NCBI RefSeq assembly: GCF_002878395.1 | Contig: NC_061121.1 | Location: 11,888,983-11,952,982, forward strand | Reading direction: 5' to 3' | From: Capsicum annuum | Taxonomy: Eukaryota > Streptophyta > Magnoliopsida > Solanales > Solanaceae | DNA: 64,000 bases | In this document: in pieces, positions 47,164-58,187 of the stretch | Position numbering within the stretch: position 1 is the first letter of the stretch | Layout of the letters: every line of letters begins with the position of its first letter | Notes under the pieces: model-generated | The model's input: only the letters and a program-made list of their open reading frames with translations | Database searches by the model: none | Told to the model about the DNA's origin: nothing | Translations under genes and position numbers: made by a program

Positions 47164-47420
47164 TGTAACGATGGGAAATCATATTGGTAAGGAGATCCAT
47201 ATTCACATACATTGAAATAAGAATTCATCATAGAAACAAAAAGAAAAATAGAAAAAGGAGATTCCAGAATGCTAAAACTACTAAGAAGATAAAAGACAAC
47301 TTCATAACATCAGTCCTAACAGATTATATTCCTCTACTATATATAGACATCTATTCCGGATCCCAAATGTAATTTGACATCTTTGCAAATAGGACCTCCA
47401 TCTTGGTTAAATTCATAACA
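47164..47420 (-). repeat. 5' LTR of the - strand element
   Basis: 257 bp partner of 42513-42769. On the - strand the sequence following it is ATGGTGCTTTCATTGTCC, a candidate primer-binding site. Confidence 0.88.
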
Positions 47421-47774
47421 TAATATTGGTGATCTTAATGCAAATTTGAAATGCTATTGATGAATCCAAAGCCAATATTCGGGAAGTCTTACTTTGGAGG
47501 GTAAAATCTCTGCCAAAGGTGACTTCATTTCAAGAATGTGAATAACCTAAACTCTTCAAAAACTTCAGTTTCTTTATCTTCATAAATCTTCCACCTTTCG
47601 AGCATTGTCTCACAAATCATAATCATCACCGGAATCATAATCTTTTCATATAGTTTTTAAATATACAAATTTTACTTATAAAATGTTGAATTAATCTAAT
47701 CTACTTATCTTTGAAAAATAGTAAAATTATCTCTCGAAAAATAAAATGTGACAACTATTTTAGAACGGAGAGAG

Positions 47775-47887
47775 TGCTAATTAATTTTTACTGTTCATGT
47801 TGGGCACGTTGTTCAAATGGGGTGTGCGGGACAAGTATTTATGTAAATGGAATCTCTTCCAAGATAGATATACAGAGAGTTTGTCTG
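47775..47887 (-). repeat. Inverted copy of the P450 promoter segment
   Basis: The reverse complement matches 35029-35165 in order: CAGACAAACTCT, TATCTTGGAAGAGATTCCA, CCGCACACC, CAACGTGCCCAACATG and AATTAATTA. No P450 exon follows it on the - strand; the sequence beyond it is a Stowaway-like end (CACTCTCTCCGTTC reversed near 47763-47776). Confidence 0.75.
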
Positions 47888-48400
47888 ATTTTACATACCC
47901 TCATAATAGTTTGGTATACGGATTAAATTAAGAAATGTATAAAAATTGGTATAGGATTTAAAAAAGCACCCATGGAACCAAGAAGATAGCTAGGTGCTTT
48001 GTTTTCCAAGAGGAACCTTAAAGCTTCTATGTCAATATGTGTATTTAAACCACTTAGACACCCATGACCCCTAAATCCTCCATTCGCCACTGGTGATATG
48101 CCTACTTTTTTTCCTTTTGTGGTTCCGAATGCATGTCCTTTGCCAATTGCAGTGATATGTTGATATATGATTGTAGATCTTTCGGTGTTTTATAGACAAT
48201 ATTGTTGCATTTTTAGTTCTATTCCTTGCTGTTAATACTTAATAGTATTATAATTTTTGTTATTACTATTACAGCTACAATTAGTTACTTGAGAAAATTG
48301 AAGGAAAGGTGTTTTTAAGTCTTGAATGAATGATTGGTGACATTGACCAATAGATAGGGTCAAACATCATTAGAATAGTTGATTAAGTTAATTGTGGACT
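47888..48400. other. Intergenic, no gene seen
   Basis: Anonymous sequence; a possible decayed TIR repeat ends near 48094. Nothing else supported. Confidence 0.5.
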
Positions 48401-48671
48401 TGATTAATATTTTTAAAATTTTCTAATCTTTTCAAAAATACAAATCAACCCAACCCACACCCCTCTTCAATTCAAATCAACCACTATCTCCTCTCTCTTC
48501 ATCTTCTCTCAACTCTCTCCCAACCAACAGTTCTGCAAAATTTCTCCCTTCAACCTCTGGCAACAAATAGTCGGGCGAGTTCCTTTTTGACTTTCAACCG
48601 TCAATCGACGTGAATACTTCTCCGGCGACAACAACTTTGAGTTTTTCGTCCTCTCATTTCCTTTTTCACAG
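48400..48671 (+). promoter_or_regulatory. Promoter-side and leader exon of the + strand Ulp1-like gene
   Basis: A CT-rich, leader-like stretch (CTCTCTCTTCATCTTCTCTC) ends at TTTCACAG followed by GTAAAAAATT, a plausible splice donor at 48672. The segment 48410-48454 (TTTTAAAATTTTCTAATC, ACAAATCAACCCAA) matches, inverted, 58081-58123 at the far side of the - strand gene. Inferred from splice-like signals and the pairing. Confidence 0.45.
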
Positions 48672-48889
48672 GTAAAAAATTATGAAGAAACAGAGGAACT
48701 TGAGCCAACTACTCTTTTGGTATTGAAATGTGGACTAAATAAAACCCTAATTTCTGGCATTTCTTCTTCTTGTTGTCGTACTGTTGATTCGAATTTATTG
48801 GTAATTTTTGGTCACAGTTGATGTTCTTAGTGTGTGTGTGTGATGTGTTGGTGTTGCTGGGTTGATTTATTATTTGTCTTGATAGAAAT

Positions 48890-49540
48890 GGTATTGCAAC
48901 AGTTGAAACATCTGATATAATAGATGAAACATATGTGTAACAGATGAAAGTCTAATGCGATAGATAAAAATCTGATGCAACCATGAAAATCTGATGCAAT
49001 AGGTAAACAATCTAATAGATCATTCATCTGTTGCAACAGACGACTCTTTTGTTTGGAAGAAATCTAAACAATATTGATCTAACAGATAACTTATTAATGA
49101 TCTATTTTTATTATTTCCAATGGTTTACTCTTCATTTTGCAACAGATTAGGACTGTTTTTATCCTTTCTAACGTTTACTCATCCGTTGCAACAGGTCAGT
49201 TATCTGTTGCAACAGATAACATACCTGGTACAACAGATTAGTGATTCATTTTTATTTTTTCCAATGGTTTACTCATCTGTTGCAACAGGTAGGTTATATG
49301 TTGCAACAGATAAAATACCTGGTGCAACAGATTAGTGATCTGTTTTTATGGTTTCCAATGGATTACTCATCCGTTGCAACGGGTCAGTTATGTGTTGCAT
49401 CAGATAAAATATCAGGTGCAACAAATAGTGCTGTTTTTATGGTTCCCACGAATTACTCATCCGTTGCAATAGGTTGGTTATATGTTGCAACAGATAACAT
49501 ACCTGGTGCAACAGATTAGTTGTCTGTTGGAACTGTTATA
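48890..49540. repeat. Palindromic-repeat cluster 1 (TCTGTTGCAACAGA family)
   Basis: Many variants of the self-complementary 14-mer TCTGTTGCAACAGA, one exact at 49203-49216. Within 49165-49540 they form a higher-order repeat of about 90-105 bp (TTTACTCATCYGTTGCAACAGG ... then a second and third palindrome, then TTTTTATGGTTTCCAATGG). It lies in the probable leader intron of the + strand Ulp1-like gene. Confidence 0.9.
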
Positions 49541-49599
49541 TTACTATTATGTATTAATCAATTATAATCTATGTTATGTTCCTGTTAATTTAAGATAAC

Positions 49600-52500
49600 A
49601 TGGTTCCCAAAAGAAAAGAAATCGAATCAAGTCCAAGTAAAGGAACAAGTGCAACAGCTCAGCTACATCCACCACTCTATGAGCTTGCTTTAAAAGCATT
49701 ATCTTAATCAGGAGCAGAAGATAATGAACACGGGGAGGAGGAATATTTCAAAAGAAATGATCCAAATGCTAATAGCCCTTCCACCAAAAAGTTGGTCAAA
49801 ACCTTTAGCATTGATCGTTATCCTATGAGAATGCAGTGCGATGGTGCCACAGATTTAACGGGTGATCTCGTGGTTAAGTCAGTCATGGGAAAATCTTTCA
49901 ACGCCTTCAAAAAAATACTTCGAGTACAAAAATTGGATTCTTAGTTCAGGAAAAGCTGGTTTGGGCAATATCTTGATTTGCCGAAGGACAACAATGCTCG
50001 TTTCCAGATGAAAATGGTATATGATCTTCTAAAACGCAGATTTATGTATGAAAACAAAGATAAGATGGATGAGGTGTGGATAAATTACTGTGGCATGCCT
50101 GTTTGTTTTGGTTGGGAGGAGTTTGCCATAGTTACCTGATTAAAATATTATCCTCCTTCTCCTTCTCAAGTTATACCTACTCTGACCTAAAAAAAGCACC
50201 CCGCACACCCCGAAAAGGAAAAGGCAAGTCGAGTGATCGTGATGACCTGGTGTCCATTGTTGGTCCAAGCTTCAAAAACAAAAATCTGATTGAAGCGTTG
50301 AAAGGTAAAAGACTTTCAAAGTTGCACAAGTAATCATTGTGCTTGGTTTGTACATAATGTTCTTTGGGAAAGAGATATTAACAACAACATAAGCCTCGAT
50401 TTAATAAATCTTTCCAAGGATCTTGAGGCATTTAACAGCTATCCTTGGAATTATGAAAGCTTCAAAATGACTATGAATAGTTGTTGACTCCGTTAATGCC
50501 AAAAACAGTCAACTTATATGGTTTTCTATGGGCCTTTATGGTAAATATTTCTTTTATCATGATATGATTCATCATTTTTTATTCAATAATGCTTTTGATT
50601 TATTGGCGTTATGTTATAGGCTTGGGCATTTGAAGCCATTCCTTATTTGAGACAACAAGTGAGCTAACAGGAAGAAGTTTCTTGTCCAAGAATTCTGAGA
50701 TGGTTGTCGGCCAAAACCGATAAAAATGCAAAATTTCTTGATCTTTTCAATCCCCCCAAGGAAGCAGTAAGTCCAATTCTAATCAAGTTTTTATTTTAAT
50801 TAATGATTAAATGATTTCATCATCATTCTTAATATATATACCGATTTATTTTAGATTGTCCATCCGTGGCTTGTTTCGACCAATCGAGAGTTGAAGATGC
50901 CATTTTTTCTTACTTTACGGTCTGTACAAACTTTATCGGACCCTAAGATCGTTGATGGAATAAAAATGGATTGTTTGGAGCAACAACCATCACAAGAAAA
51001 ATAATTTTGGAGGGTGGGGCGAATGATGCTCCTCTTACAGTTTTTGAAACAACAAGATGATTATGATCATAATGGTTGTACAAATTTTTCTCCATATTTT
51101 GCCGCATCTAGCGAATGTTCTTCATGCAAATGTCAAGACTGCAAAGCGAAATACTATGGAGTGATTAATTCACTAACTACTTTAGTAAAGGAAATGACAT
51201 CTAAGAGGGGTATCATTTCATCAAAAAGGATTTCATATCCAGACACTCCACTAGAGATCAAGGCGGCTAAGAAGAGAAGGAAAGACACTTCCAAGACATC
51301 ATCAATCATCTAAAAAAGCAAGATTACAATGCCTCTGTCTTTGTCTTGTACCGATTTTCAGTGTGCAAGGGCCATAGAAGAGCAACATGAGCTGAAGAAG
51401 GTGAATGTACATCATCTGTTCCAAAAAACAAACAGGCACATATCTGTTTCAACAGATGATACATCTGCTAAAAATTATCAAACAGATATATACATCTGTT
51501 GCAACTGTTGTCTAACCTGTTACATCAGATTCGTTATCTATTTCAACAGATGAGTCTTATGTTGCAACAGATGGGTCATCTGTTCAAAATTATCGTACTG
51601 CTCTGATTTACCTATTTAAATTTATCCCAACAGATAATCCATCTGATGCAACATAAGACTCATCTGTTACAACAGATGGAAAATATGTTGTATATCTCTA
51701 CTTAGCATTGACAATTCTGGATTTCCAGGTGGATGTCATATCTATTGCCGAAGAGCATAATATGACAGTTGATAATCCATCAACTGCTTCCAAAGATGAA
51801 AAAATGTAGTCTGTCAGTTTGGGAGAACGAAAGAATTACCCTTTTGAAAGGTTCAACATCTCAGACGAGGCTCCAAAAAACCTAACACAGTTGATCAACG
51901 ACTATTCAGATTGGATTGCCAATGGGCTGTTAAAGCATCATGCCGGAAGGTATATAAATTAATTTTTTGGATATTGGTTTATACAATTCTTGTTGTAAGA
52001 AGCTGACATTAACACATATAAATCATTATGTAGAAAACAAAATGACGAGCGCTACAAAGTGAACGAATTGAGTCTTGGTTTTGATATGTTCGACTCTGTT
52101 GTTGCACATTCCAAAATGAAGAATTGGTTCTATTTGATGTCACAACCCCAAACTTGCTGGAATGATGAGGTTTAAATGCCATACATATTACTATTAATTA
52201 ATACTTTATTTAATTACATCTGCGTATTGACTTTTTCATCACGTAATTTGAAATATTTGATAATATGTGCAGCACATCGATGTCATTTTTTACTAACTCC
52301 GAAAGAAGGTCAAGTTGCAAAAAACACAAGAACAATATAGATACACAATGGGCAATTGTTTGTACAAAGTTTACATCAATAATGCCTACGATAGGTATTG
52401 TCAACAGCAACCGGAAGTTTCCCAAAACGAGGAATGCTTAATCAACATCATCAAAGGTTTTAGCATTCTGGCTGGCTTACCTTGGTATTTGGTCGACGAA

Positions 52501-53117
52501 GTGTACATCCTAATCAATTGTGGTGATGAATTCCATGGGGTGTTGGCTGTCATCGTTCTAAAAGAGAGGCGTATTCGAGTTTATGACTCGATGTCACGAA
52601 GGAGACGTTTCGAGCCGTCATTTGAGATACAAAAGATGGCCAAAATATTCCCTACTTACCTTGATATGAGCAGCTTTTTGGATCAAAAGGTTCGTACTGA
52701 TTGGTCGACGATTGAAGCATACCGGGATAAAATGGCTAATCTATTTGATGTACAATATGTTGACGGAATTGCTCAACACACCATTGGTAGCCTGTAAGTT
52801 TAAGTGTCATGATTTAGTTTCATTTCACAAATTTCACAACGCTTGCATGAACTGCAAGATATGGATTATTTGTTTTTTTATAGTACAGGGATTGCGGTCT
52901 TTTTGTTGCCACCTATACCGAGTATTTGAGCGATGGATTACAAGTACCAAATGATGGACTTGATGCCGGATTACTCCGCAAAAGATATGCTGCTCTTTTA
53001 TGGAAATATTGAGAAGCGAAAGCTCAGAAGCCGTACGCAACCGAAGTTCAAGATCCACGACGATTAAAGCCGAATTCCATAGCACTGGATGAAGAACAAC
53101 TTGTCCATATTGATTAG
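49600..53117 (+). pseudogene. Ulp1-protease-like (peptidase C48) gene with DUF1985-type N-terminal region, degenerate
   Basis: Reads from ATG at 49600 ([11 protein letters not shown]) through several exon-like blocks: 49600-50540 (DEVWINYCGMPVCFG in the N-terminal DUF1985-like domain), 50620-50766 (AWAFEAIPYLRQQ), about 50854-51402, 51730-51950, 52034-52169, 52273-52793 and a last exon from about 52884 to the TAG at 53117. The protease half keeps a His in EFHGVLAVI, an Asp in VYDSM and a Cys in DCGLF, the His-Asp-Cys set of Ulp1-type SUMO proteases, though the usual Trp after His and Pro after Cys-Gly are changed. Stops at 49705, near 49942, 50138, 52291 and in the last exon, and a frame change near 50970, make it a pseudogene. 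Such genes are commonly carried by plant Mutator-like and related elements. Palindromic repeats fill introns 1 and 4. Confidence 0.82.
51405..51700. repeat. Palindromic-repeat cluster 2, in an intron
   Basis: Variants such as CATCTGTTACAACAGATGG, ATATGTTGCAACAGATGG and CATCTGTTGCAACTG between the exon ending GAGCTGAAGAAG and the acceptor TTTCCAG at 51721-51729. The open frame that appears to run through it is an artefact. Confidence 0.88.
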
Positions 53118-53339
53118 ATCTTTATAGCTTGAGTCTGTCAATGTAATAACCTATCCTCCTTGGTTTAACTTGTTGATTTATTTGTAGAGCGTTTGTACCC
53201 ATAATGATTTTTTTTACATTTTATTTATTTGTTGAGTTATTTCATGTATTTTTGAAGGCTTTGATTTATTTTATTCTATCTATGAATATAATTAATTTTG
53301 AGTTTTGGACATGTTAATTGAAATAGAGTACTAGATTCA

Positions 53340-53680
53340 AATATCGTTATAGATAATACATCTGCTGCAACAAGCTACATATCTTATCAGACAGATTTAG
53401 ACATATGTTGCAAAATGAGAAGTAACACGTAGGTCATCTCCTGGAAATTATATAATAGGTCTTCCTACTTTTTTAATTTGCTCCAACAGATTACAGATCA
53501 GTTGCAACAGATAAGTTATATGTTGCAACATATCATAAATCTGTTGCGACAGACAGACGGGGAACATCTGCATAACGCAACAAATGAACAACCTATTCCA
53601 ACAGATAATTAATCTGTCACAACAGGTACTATATCTGTTACGACAGATATAAAATCTGTTTCAGTATAAAAATTTAACTT
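53340..53680. repeat. Palindromic-repeat cluster 3, between the two Ulp1-like genes
   Basis: About a dozen variants (CAACAGATAAGTTATATGTTGC, ATCTGTTGCGACAGAC, ATCTGTTACGACAGAT) in the 640 bp separating the two convergent gene ends. Confidence 0.85.
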
Positions 53681-54549
53681 TGCCATACATAAAAATTACT
53701 GGCCCTATATGTATAGTGAATTAACTTGAAGTGAAAATTTGTAATCGTGTTCGTCTCTGTATTTGTACATATTTTTTTTATACACGGACTCCAACCATTT
53801 AATTAGTACCCCATATGCCTAGACCCATTTCATTTTTCCCACAATGGTGTCGTACACACCAGTCATTTGTGTGCCGATCAGTAAACACTCGATGTATGCA
53901 AGCGAGTACGGACCGCACGTTGCACCGATTGTATTTTTGGGAGCTGGATGTTCTTATTTCGACCTTTAAAAATCCATGATTCTTTCGCCAAGACTTCAGC
54001 CTGCAAATGATCCATCAACTTACTCAGCGTCAATAACTTGGGCAACAACTTCAAGAGTGGCTGCATGTGGGTTGAAAATGTCTTCTCGCTGAACACAGGT
54101 AAGTTGCAGTCATAAACCTTAATCTTTCCCTCATATAGTAGTATTTCAACAGTGAGAAAATAGGTGACATCCATATTCATGACTACAAGGATTCTCTTTG
54201 CCTTGGTCCAGCTCTTGCCGTGTGGATATGGCCTCTTCCCTCTAACATATTTATTCGCTTCTTCATCCTATTGGAACGTAGAAACTAACTGATCAAATCT
54301 CGGGCCATCGAAATCAGCTATCTTACAGAGTTTAACGTACCTATCCTTGAAATTATTGTAGAAGTTGAGGTCCATTATCCTATCGGCAACATCATAAGCA
54401 TCCGGGTACGCTAATTGCCTGCCCCTCATGAGGCAGAGAATTTCATCAACATACTGTGGTATAAGAAGACAATTTTTAATAGGTTAGTAATTGTAAAGAA
54501 TAAAAACACAGTCGAAAGAATCCGATGCAGAGGGCTCTCTAAATTATTT

Positions 54550-54645
54550 CATAAATTACTCAGCCAACGCAACTTATGCAACAGATGTGTATTATGTTGC
54601 AACAGAATACCAAGTTTTTGCAACAGATTACACATCTACTGCGTA
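54550..54645. repeat. Palindromic-repeat cluster 4
   Basis: GCAACAGATGTG, ATGTTGCAACAGAATACC and TTTGCAACAGATTACAC in the probable intron between 54453 and about 54715 of the - strand gene. Confidence 0.8.
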
Positions 54646-55609
54646 GATTCTTCTTCATGGAGTAGATTGGAAGGGTAGGTTAGCAAAAGTAAACTTATTT
54701 TCTCCTCGTACCACACGCATATATTTATCATATTCGAGAAGTCTTTGGCGTCAAATGAATGCATGGTGTATTCTTTTTGAACCTTCATCTTGATAAGTTC
54801 TTCCAGTTCCTTCTTCTTCTCCTTTCCAAGCGCCGCGAATATGTCCACCTTCTTTGGTGGCCCTTGAACTTCAACAACGATTGGATCGGGGGGAGTTGCA
54901 ATTTTTGCTGATTTTAGAATAGAGAGAATTTGTCTAATTTTTCTTCTATTCCTCCTAACCTCCACTGTAGGAGTGCATGGCTCCCTCACCTCGTTAGATG
55001 GTATGACACCCCTCCTGGATTTCAACTCTTCGACATCTTCAGCAATAGCCTCTAGCTTGTCGAGGAGTTTATCCTCTCTATCCTTGTACACTTTGCATTT
55101 GCAATGAGAATATAAGGGTGAGGAAGGGTGAGAGGGACCACTGTAAAGGTGGGAGAGACCGGTGTAGGGGTGAGAGGGAGGACCTGTGCAAGGGGTGTTT
55201 TCAAACATCTTTATTTTTTGCTGAGCACCAACATGCTCATAATCACGACTGGCAGCAGAAGCAGCAGTAGGATGGCTTCCACTATCACAAACAACTCCAC
55301 CAGCAACACCCTCAGAAGAAACACCCGGATCTGTTGTAGTTTGAGTTTGGTCGTGAAGAGCTTCAATATTAGACTGACCTTGCCTAACTGCTCTTCTTAT
55401 GGATGTTGCTCCATCCAATTAATTCTATATTAACTTCACCATCGGGTCTTCTTTTGTATCAACAAGACCCAAAGTAAGAAAAGAAGTCATTCCCAGCTCA
55501 TCGATGGTAGGCACGATCCAAGGATGCGCAACCTATGAACAAATGATAGGAGGAATTTAAATCATATAATAATAATTTATAGTCAGTTGGGTTACATGGG
55601 GCTTGGGTT

Positions 55610-55880
55610 ATGTTAACACAGCCAACTTATGCAACAGACGATCTAGCTACCGCAACAGCTGATCTGTATGTTGAAACAGATTGATAATATATTGCATCAG
55701 AAATACCCATCTGTTGTATAATTTACAGTAGATGGATAATCTGCTGAGTAGGGTTTAGAGAATAGAGCAACATATGTTTAATCTATTGCGAAATATGGAT
55801 CGTCTGTTGCAACAGATTACCCATCTGTTGCACCAGTTGCAGTTGACGGGTAATCTATTGCAACAGATGGAACATCTTTT
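55610..55880. repeat. Palindromic-repeat cluster 5
   Basis: Includes an exact TCTGTTGCAACAGA at 55802-55815 and close variants either side, in the intron between the - strand exons ending at 55929 and starting at 55532. Confidence 0.88.
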
Positions 55881-57309
55881 TCAATATCTTTCTTTGAGGA
55901 AAATTATTTTAGTTGAAAGAATACGTACTGCATCATCTGGAGGGTTAAAGAGATCAGCCTCGTTAATTTTTTTTTTGCTTCTCTCTACTGCATCCAACCA
56001 CCTAAGGATCCTAAGATAAGAAACCTTATCCGGGTAATCCGTAAAATGCTTTCGGAGGGGAGGAATGACTTCATATGCCCATGCCTAAAAATTGTAAACA
56101 GGAAGCAAACAAAAAAAAGTCACAAGTATATTCAATATAAATTAATGAATGAGTAAAAATAGTTATCAATTTTACCATGAAAGCCCAAGGAAAGCCGTAT
56201 AATGTGGTCGTCTTTGGCTTTTGCTTTTTCAGTAAATATTTGACGGTCAAGTAGTAGCTGTCGTAGCCCCAGGTATAATCATTGAATTTTCCAAAATCAT
56301 CAGCAAGTACCAACAAATCACGTTCTATGACTTTCTTGACGTCTCTTGCCAATAAAACGGAATGGACAAACCAAACTAAGCACAATTTCTCCCCGTAGTG
56401 CTTTGGTATGTCTTTATTCTTGAGATCCGCTATCAAATTCTTCACTTTGTAGCTAGGTCCAATAATGCCCAACAAACCATCATTTTTTACCTTGCGTTTG
56501 TTGGACCCTTTGTGCGGTGTTTTCTTGATGGCAACTTCTTTCGGACGATCGTATCTCAAGCCCGTCACAATGGCAAACTCTTTCAATCCAAAACAAACCG
56601 GCATGCCATAGTAGTTGATCCACACTTCATCCATATTATTTCTGCCCTCCTTCGGACCTCCATCATCCCCCGCATACATAATCCTGCCCTTGAGAAGGCC
56701 ATATACCATGATCATTGGGAAACGGAGAGGGCAGGGCCCAGACAACTCAAGAAAGTGTGTAAAGCAGCTCTTCTTAAAAAGTCCATCTATGTTTTCCTTC
56801 TTCATAATACTCCTAAGTTTGTCAAAAGGTTTTTTCAACTGACATTTAAGTACAAGATCACCAAATACTATATTAGGGTTATTCATCGGCATCGCAACTC
56901 GAAACTTGTCAATACTAATGGTTTTGACAGAATCATGCTGGAATTTCGATATTATTTCACGCCCCATTGGTGAGGAGTAGTTATCACTTTCATCGGCTTC
57001 ATTTTACCTTGACTGAGATTGTTTTGGAAGTTTCTCCGAATCTATCTATACTCTAGCCTTTTATGTTTGGTGATCGAAAGTTGATTCACTTTCTCCACTT
57101 TCAGTTTCTTTTCTTTTGGGAGACATCTTTTAACTACAAACAAAATAAAAATAAAAAATACATTGCATTTGATGTCTGCATAATTTTTTTAAAAAAGGTG
57201 AGACAAATTTCAATAAATTATTCTTACCACATAATAAAAAAAAATACTTTAACGGACAACCCATTAGTTGGGACAAATAAGGAATCCGAATTTGTTTGAA
57301 GACCCATTT

Positions 57310-57490
57310 AATATCTCCCCACAGATATTCCACCTGTTGCAACAGGTGGAGAAATTTCAATAAATTATTCTATACCACATTACAAGAAAATACTCCAATG
57401 GATAACTCATCCGTAAGAACAGATGGGGGATCTGTTTGAAGACCTATTTAATATCTCCCAACAGATCTTTCACCCATTGCAATAGATGGA
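57310..57490. repeat. Palindromic-repeat cluster 6, with 20-bp perfect palindrome
   Basis: CCACCTGTTGCAACAGGTGG at 57330-57349 is perfectly self-complementary and differs from the usual core by matched changes on both arms. Other variants follow to 57490, in the probable leader intron of the - strand gene. Confidence 0.85.
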
Positions 57491-57640
57491 CCACCACCAC
57501 TACAACCAATGCCACCAAGATCACCACCAATGCCACCAATACCAACACCAAGACCACCGACACCATCGCCATAAAACACAACTACCAACACCACCACCAA
57601 CAGCCACCAACAATACCACAAACACCATCCAATAATACCA
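57480..57640 (+). repeat. ACC/CCA low-complexity tract
   Basis: ACCACCACTACAACCAATGCC-like triplet runs. An 88-codon open frame through it (57436-57702) is Thr/Asn-rich by composition only and is not taken as a gene. A GTT-rich counterpart lies at 59755-59935. Confidence 0.75.
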
Positions 57641-57894
57641 CGATAGTTAACAAAATACTGAGAGAAAAACTAGGGTTTTCTCAGGTGCTTCCTACTTTTT
57701 AGCATCAAAACTCAAAATTGTTAACCCATTCTCAAAGATAATACAACTAAAAGTCTTTTAACTAAAAAAACCTATTTATTAGAATAAAGAACAAATATAG
57801 AAATCTTCTCGAACTCTGTTACATGTAAAGATAGAGAAAATAACAGATACAAGCAGGAATGAAGTCGAAAAAAATAACTATATGTAGTCGTAAA

Positions 57895-57977
57895 TGATAA
57901 GAAAATTGACCTATTTTGAAGGGTTGAACAATATGTTGAGCAGTTGTTGTTTGTATTGTTGAGAGGGAGAGGACACC

Positions 57978-58025
<48 letters not shown>

Positions 58026-58135
58026 AGCGAGAACTTAAGATTTGAAATGAAAAGTTCTTCGCACAAATGGATTATTTGTATGGGTTGATTTGTAATTTTG
58101 GAAAAGAATGACAAGTTTTAAAATTGCTAATTTGG
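57895..58135 (-). promoter_or_regulatory. Probable promoter-side and leader exon of the - strand Ulp1-like gene
   Basis: The - strand reads a (CT)n tract (GA repeat at 57976-58020 on the + strand), then CAACCCTTCAAAATAG followed by GTCAATTTTC, a plausible leader exon and donor. 58081-58123 matches 48410-48454 inverted (TTTTAAAA, ACAAATCAACCCA). Confidence 0.45.
57971..58023 (+). repeat. (GA)n microsatellite
   Basis: Nearly pure GA dinucleotide repeat of about 50 bp. Confidence 0.95.
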
Positions 58136-58187
58136 TCCGAATTGATCTTAATTAATTTTAATTTTTTTTAAAAGATATAGTTTTTAA

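Larger units (their letters stand above)
42513..47420 (-). mobile_element. Non-autonomous LTR retroelement (- strand) with unrecognised ORFs
   Basis: Two 257-bp LTRs (42513-42769 and 47164-47420) are nearly identical. On the - strand they read TGTTATGAATTTAACC ... CATCGTTACA. A purine tract GAGGGAGGGAGAA lies just before the - strand 3' LTR (42770-42783), fixing the orientation. TAATA occurs on both outer sides (42506-42510; 47421-47425), but two extra A's separate it from the left LTR. The paralogous empty site near 34000 confirms the insertion. No reverse transcriptase, integrase or RNase H motif is visible, so it depends on other elements. A TRIM-like element inserted later at 45887-47094. 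Confidence 0.88.
53760..56967 (-). pseudogene. Second Ulp1-protease-like gene, convergent, degenerate
   Basis: Exon-like blocks on the - strand: 56967-56176 (MGREIISKF ... MDEVWINYYGMPVCFG ... LYGFPWAFM), 56084-55929 (AWAYEVIPPLRKH), 55532 to about 54715 (VAHPWIVPTIDELG ... a Pro/Ser/Gly-rich linker ... LEAIAEDVEELKSRRG) and 54453 downwards (YVDEILCLMRGRQ). The protease region has VYDCN and, after a one-base frame change in an A run near 53933, GATCGPYSLAYIEC with the nucleophile-type Cys. Where Ulp1 enzymes have a His the sequence reads MDVTYFLTV (Tyr), so activity is unlikely even apart from the breaks. Stops interrupt near 55425 and 54270, and a TAG replaces Trp near 53812. The N-terminal exon is open for 264 codons, the best-preserved piece. 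It is related to, but clearly diverged from, the gene at 49600. Confidence 0.8.

Noticed and set aside
42513..47420. Assigning the LTR element to Ty1/copia or Ty3/gypsy
   Set aside because: No pol motif or gag knuckle is visible, so the superfamily cannot be decided from this copy.
48890..49540. Regularly spaced short repeats resembling a CRISPR array
   Set aside because: The genome is a plant nuclear genome. The repeats are degenerate palindromes with variable spacing and no unique spacers.
51329..51553. 74-codon frame including the palindrome cluster as coding
   Set aside because: The exon match to the Ulp1-like gene ends at GAGCTGAAGAAG before a GTGAAT donor; the rest is intronic palindromes.
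57436..57702. 88-codon Thr/Asn-rich open frame
   Set aside because: Produced by an ACC/CCA low-complexity tract; no start context, splice or homologue.
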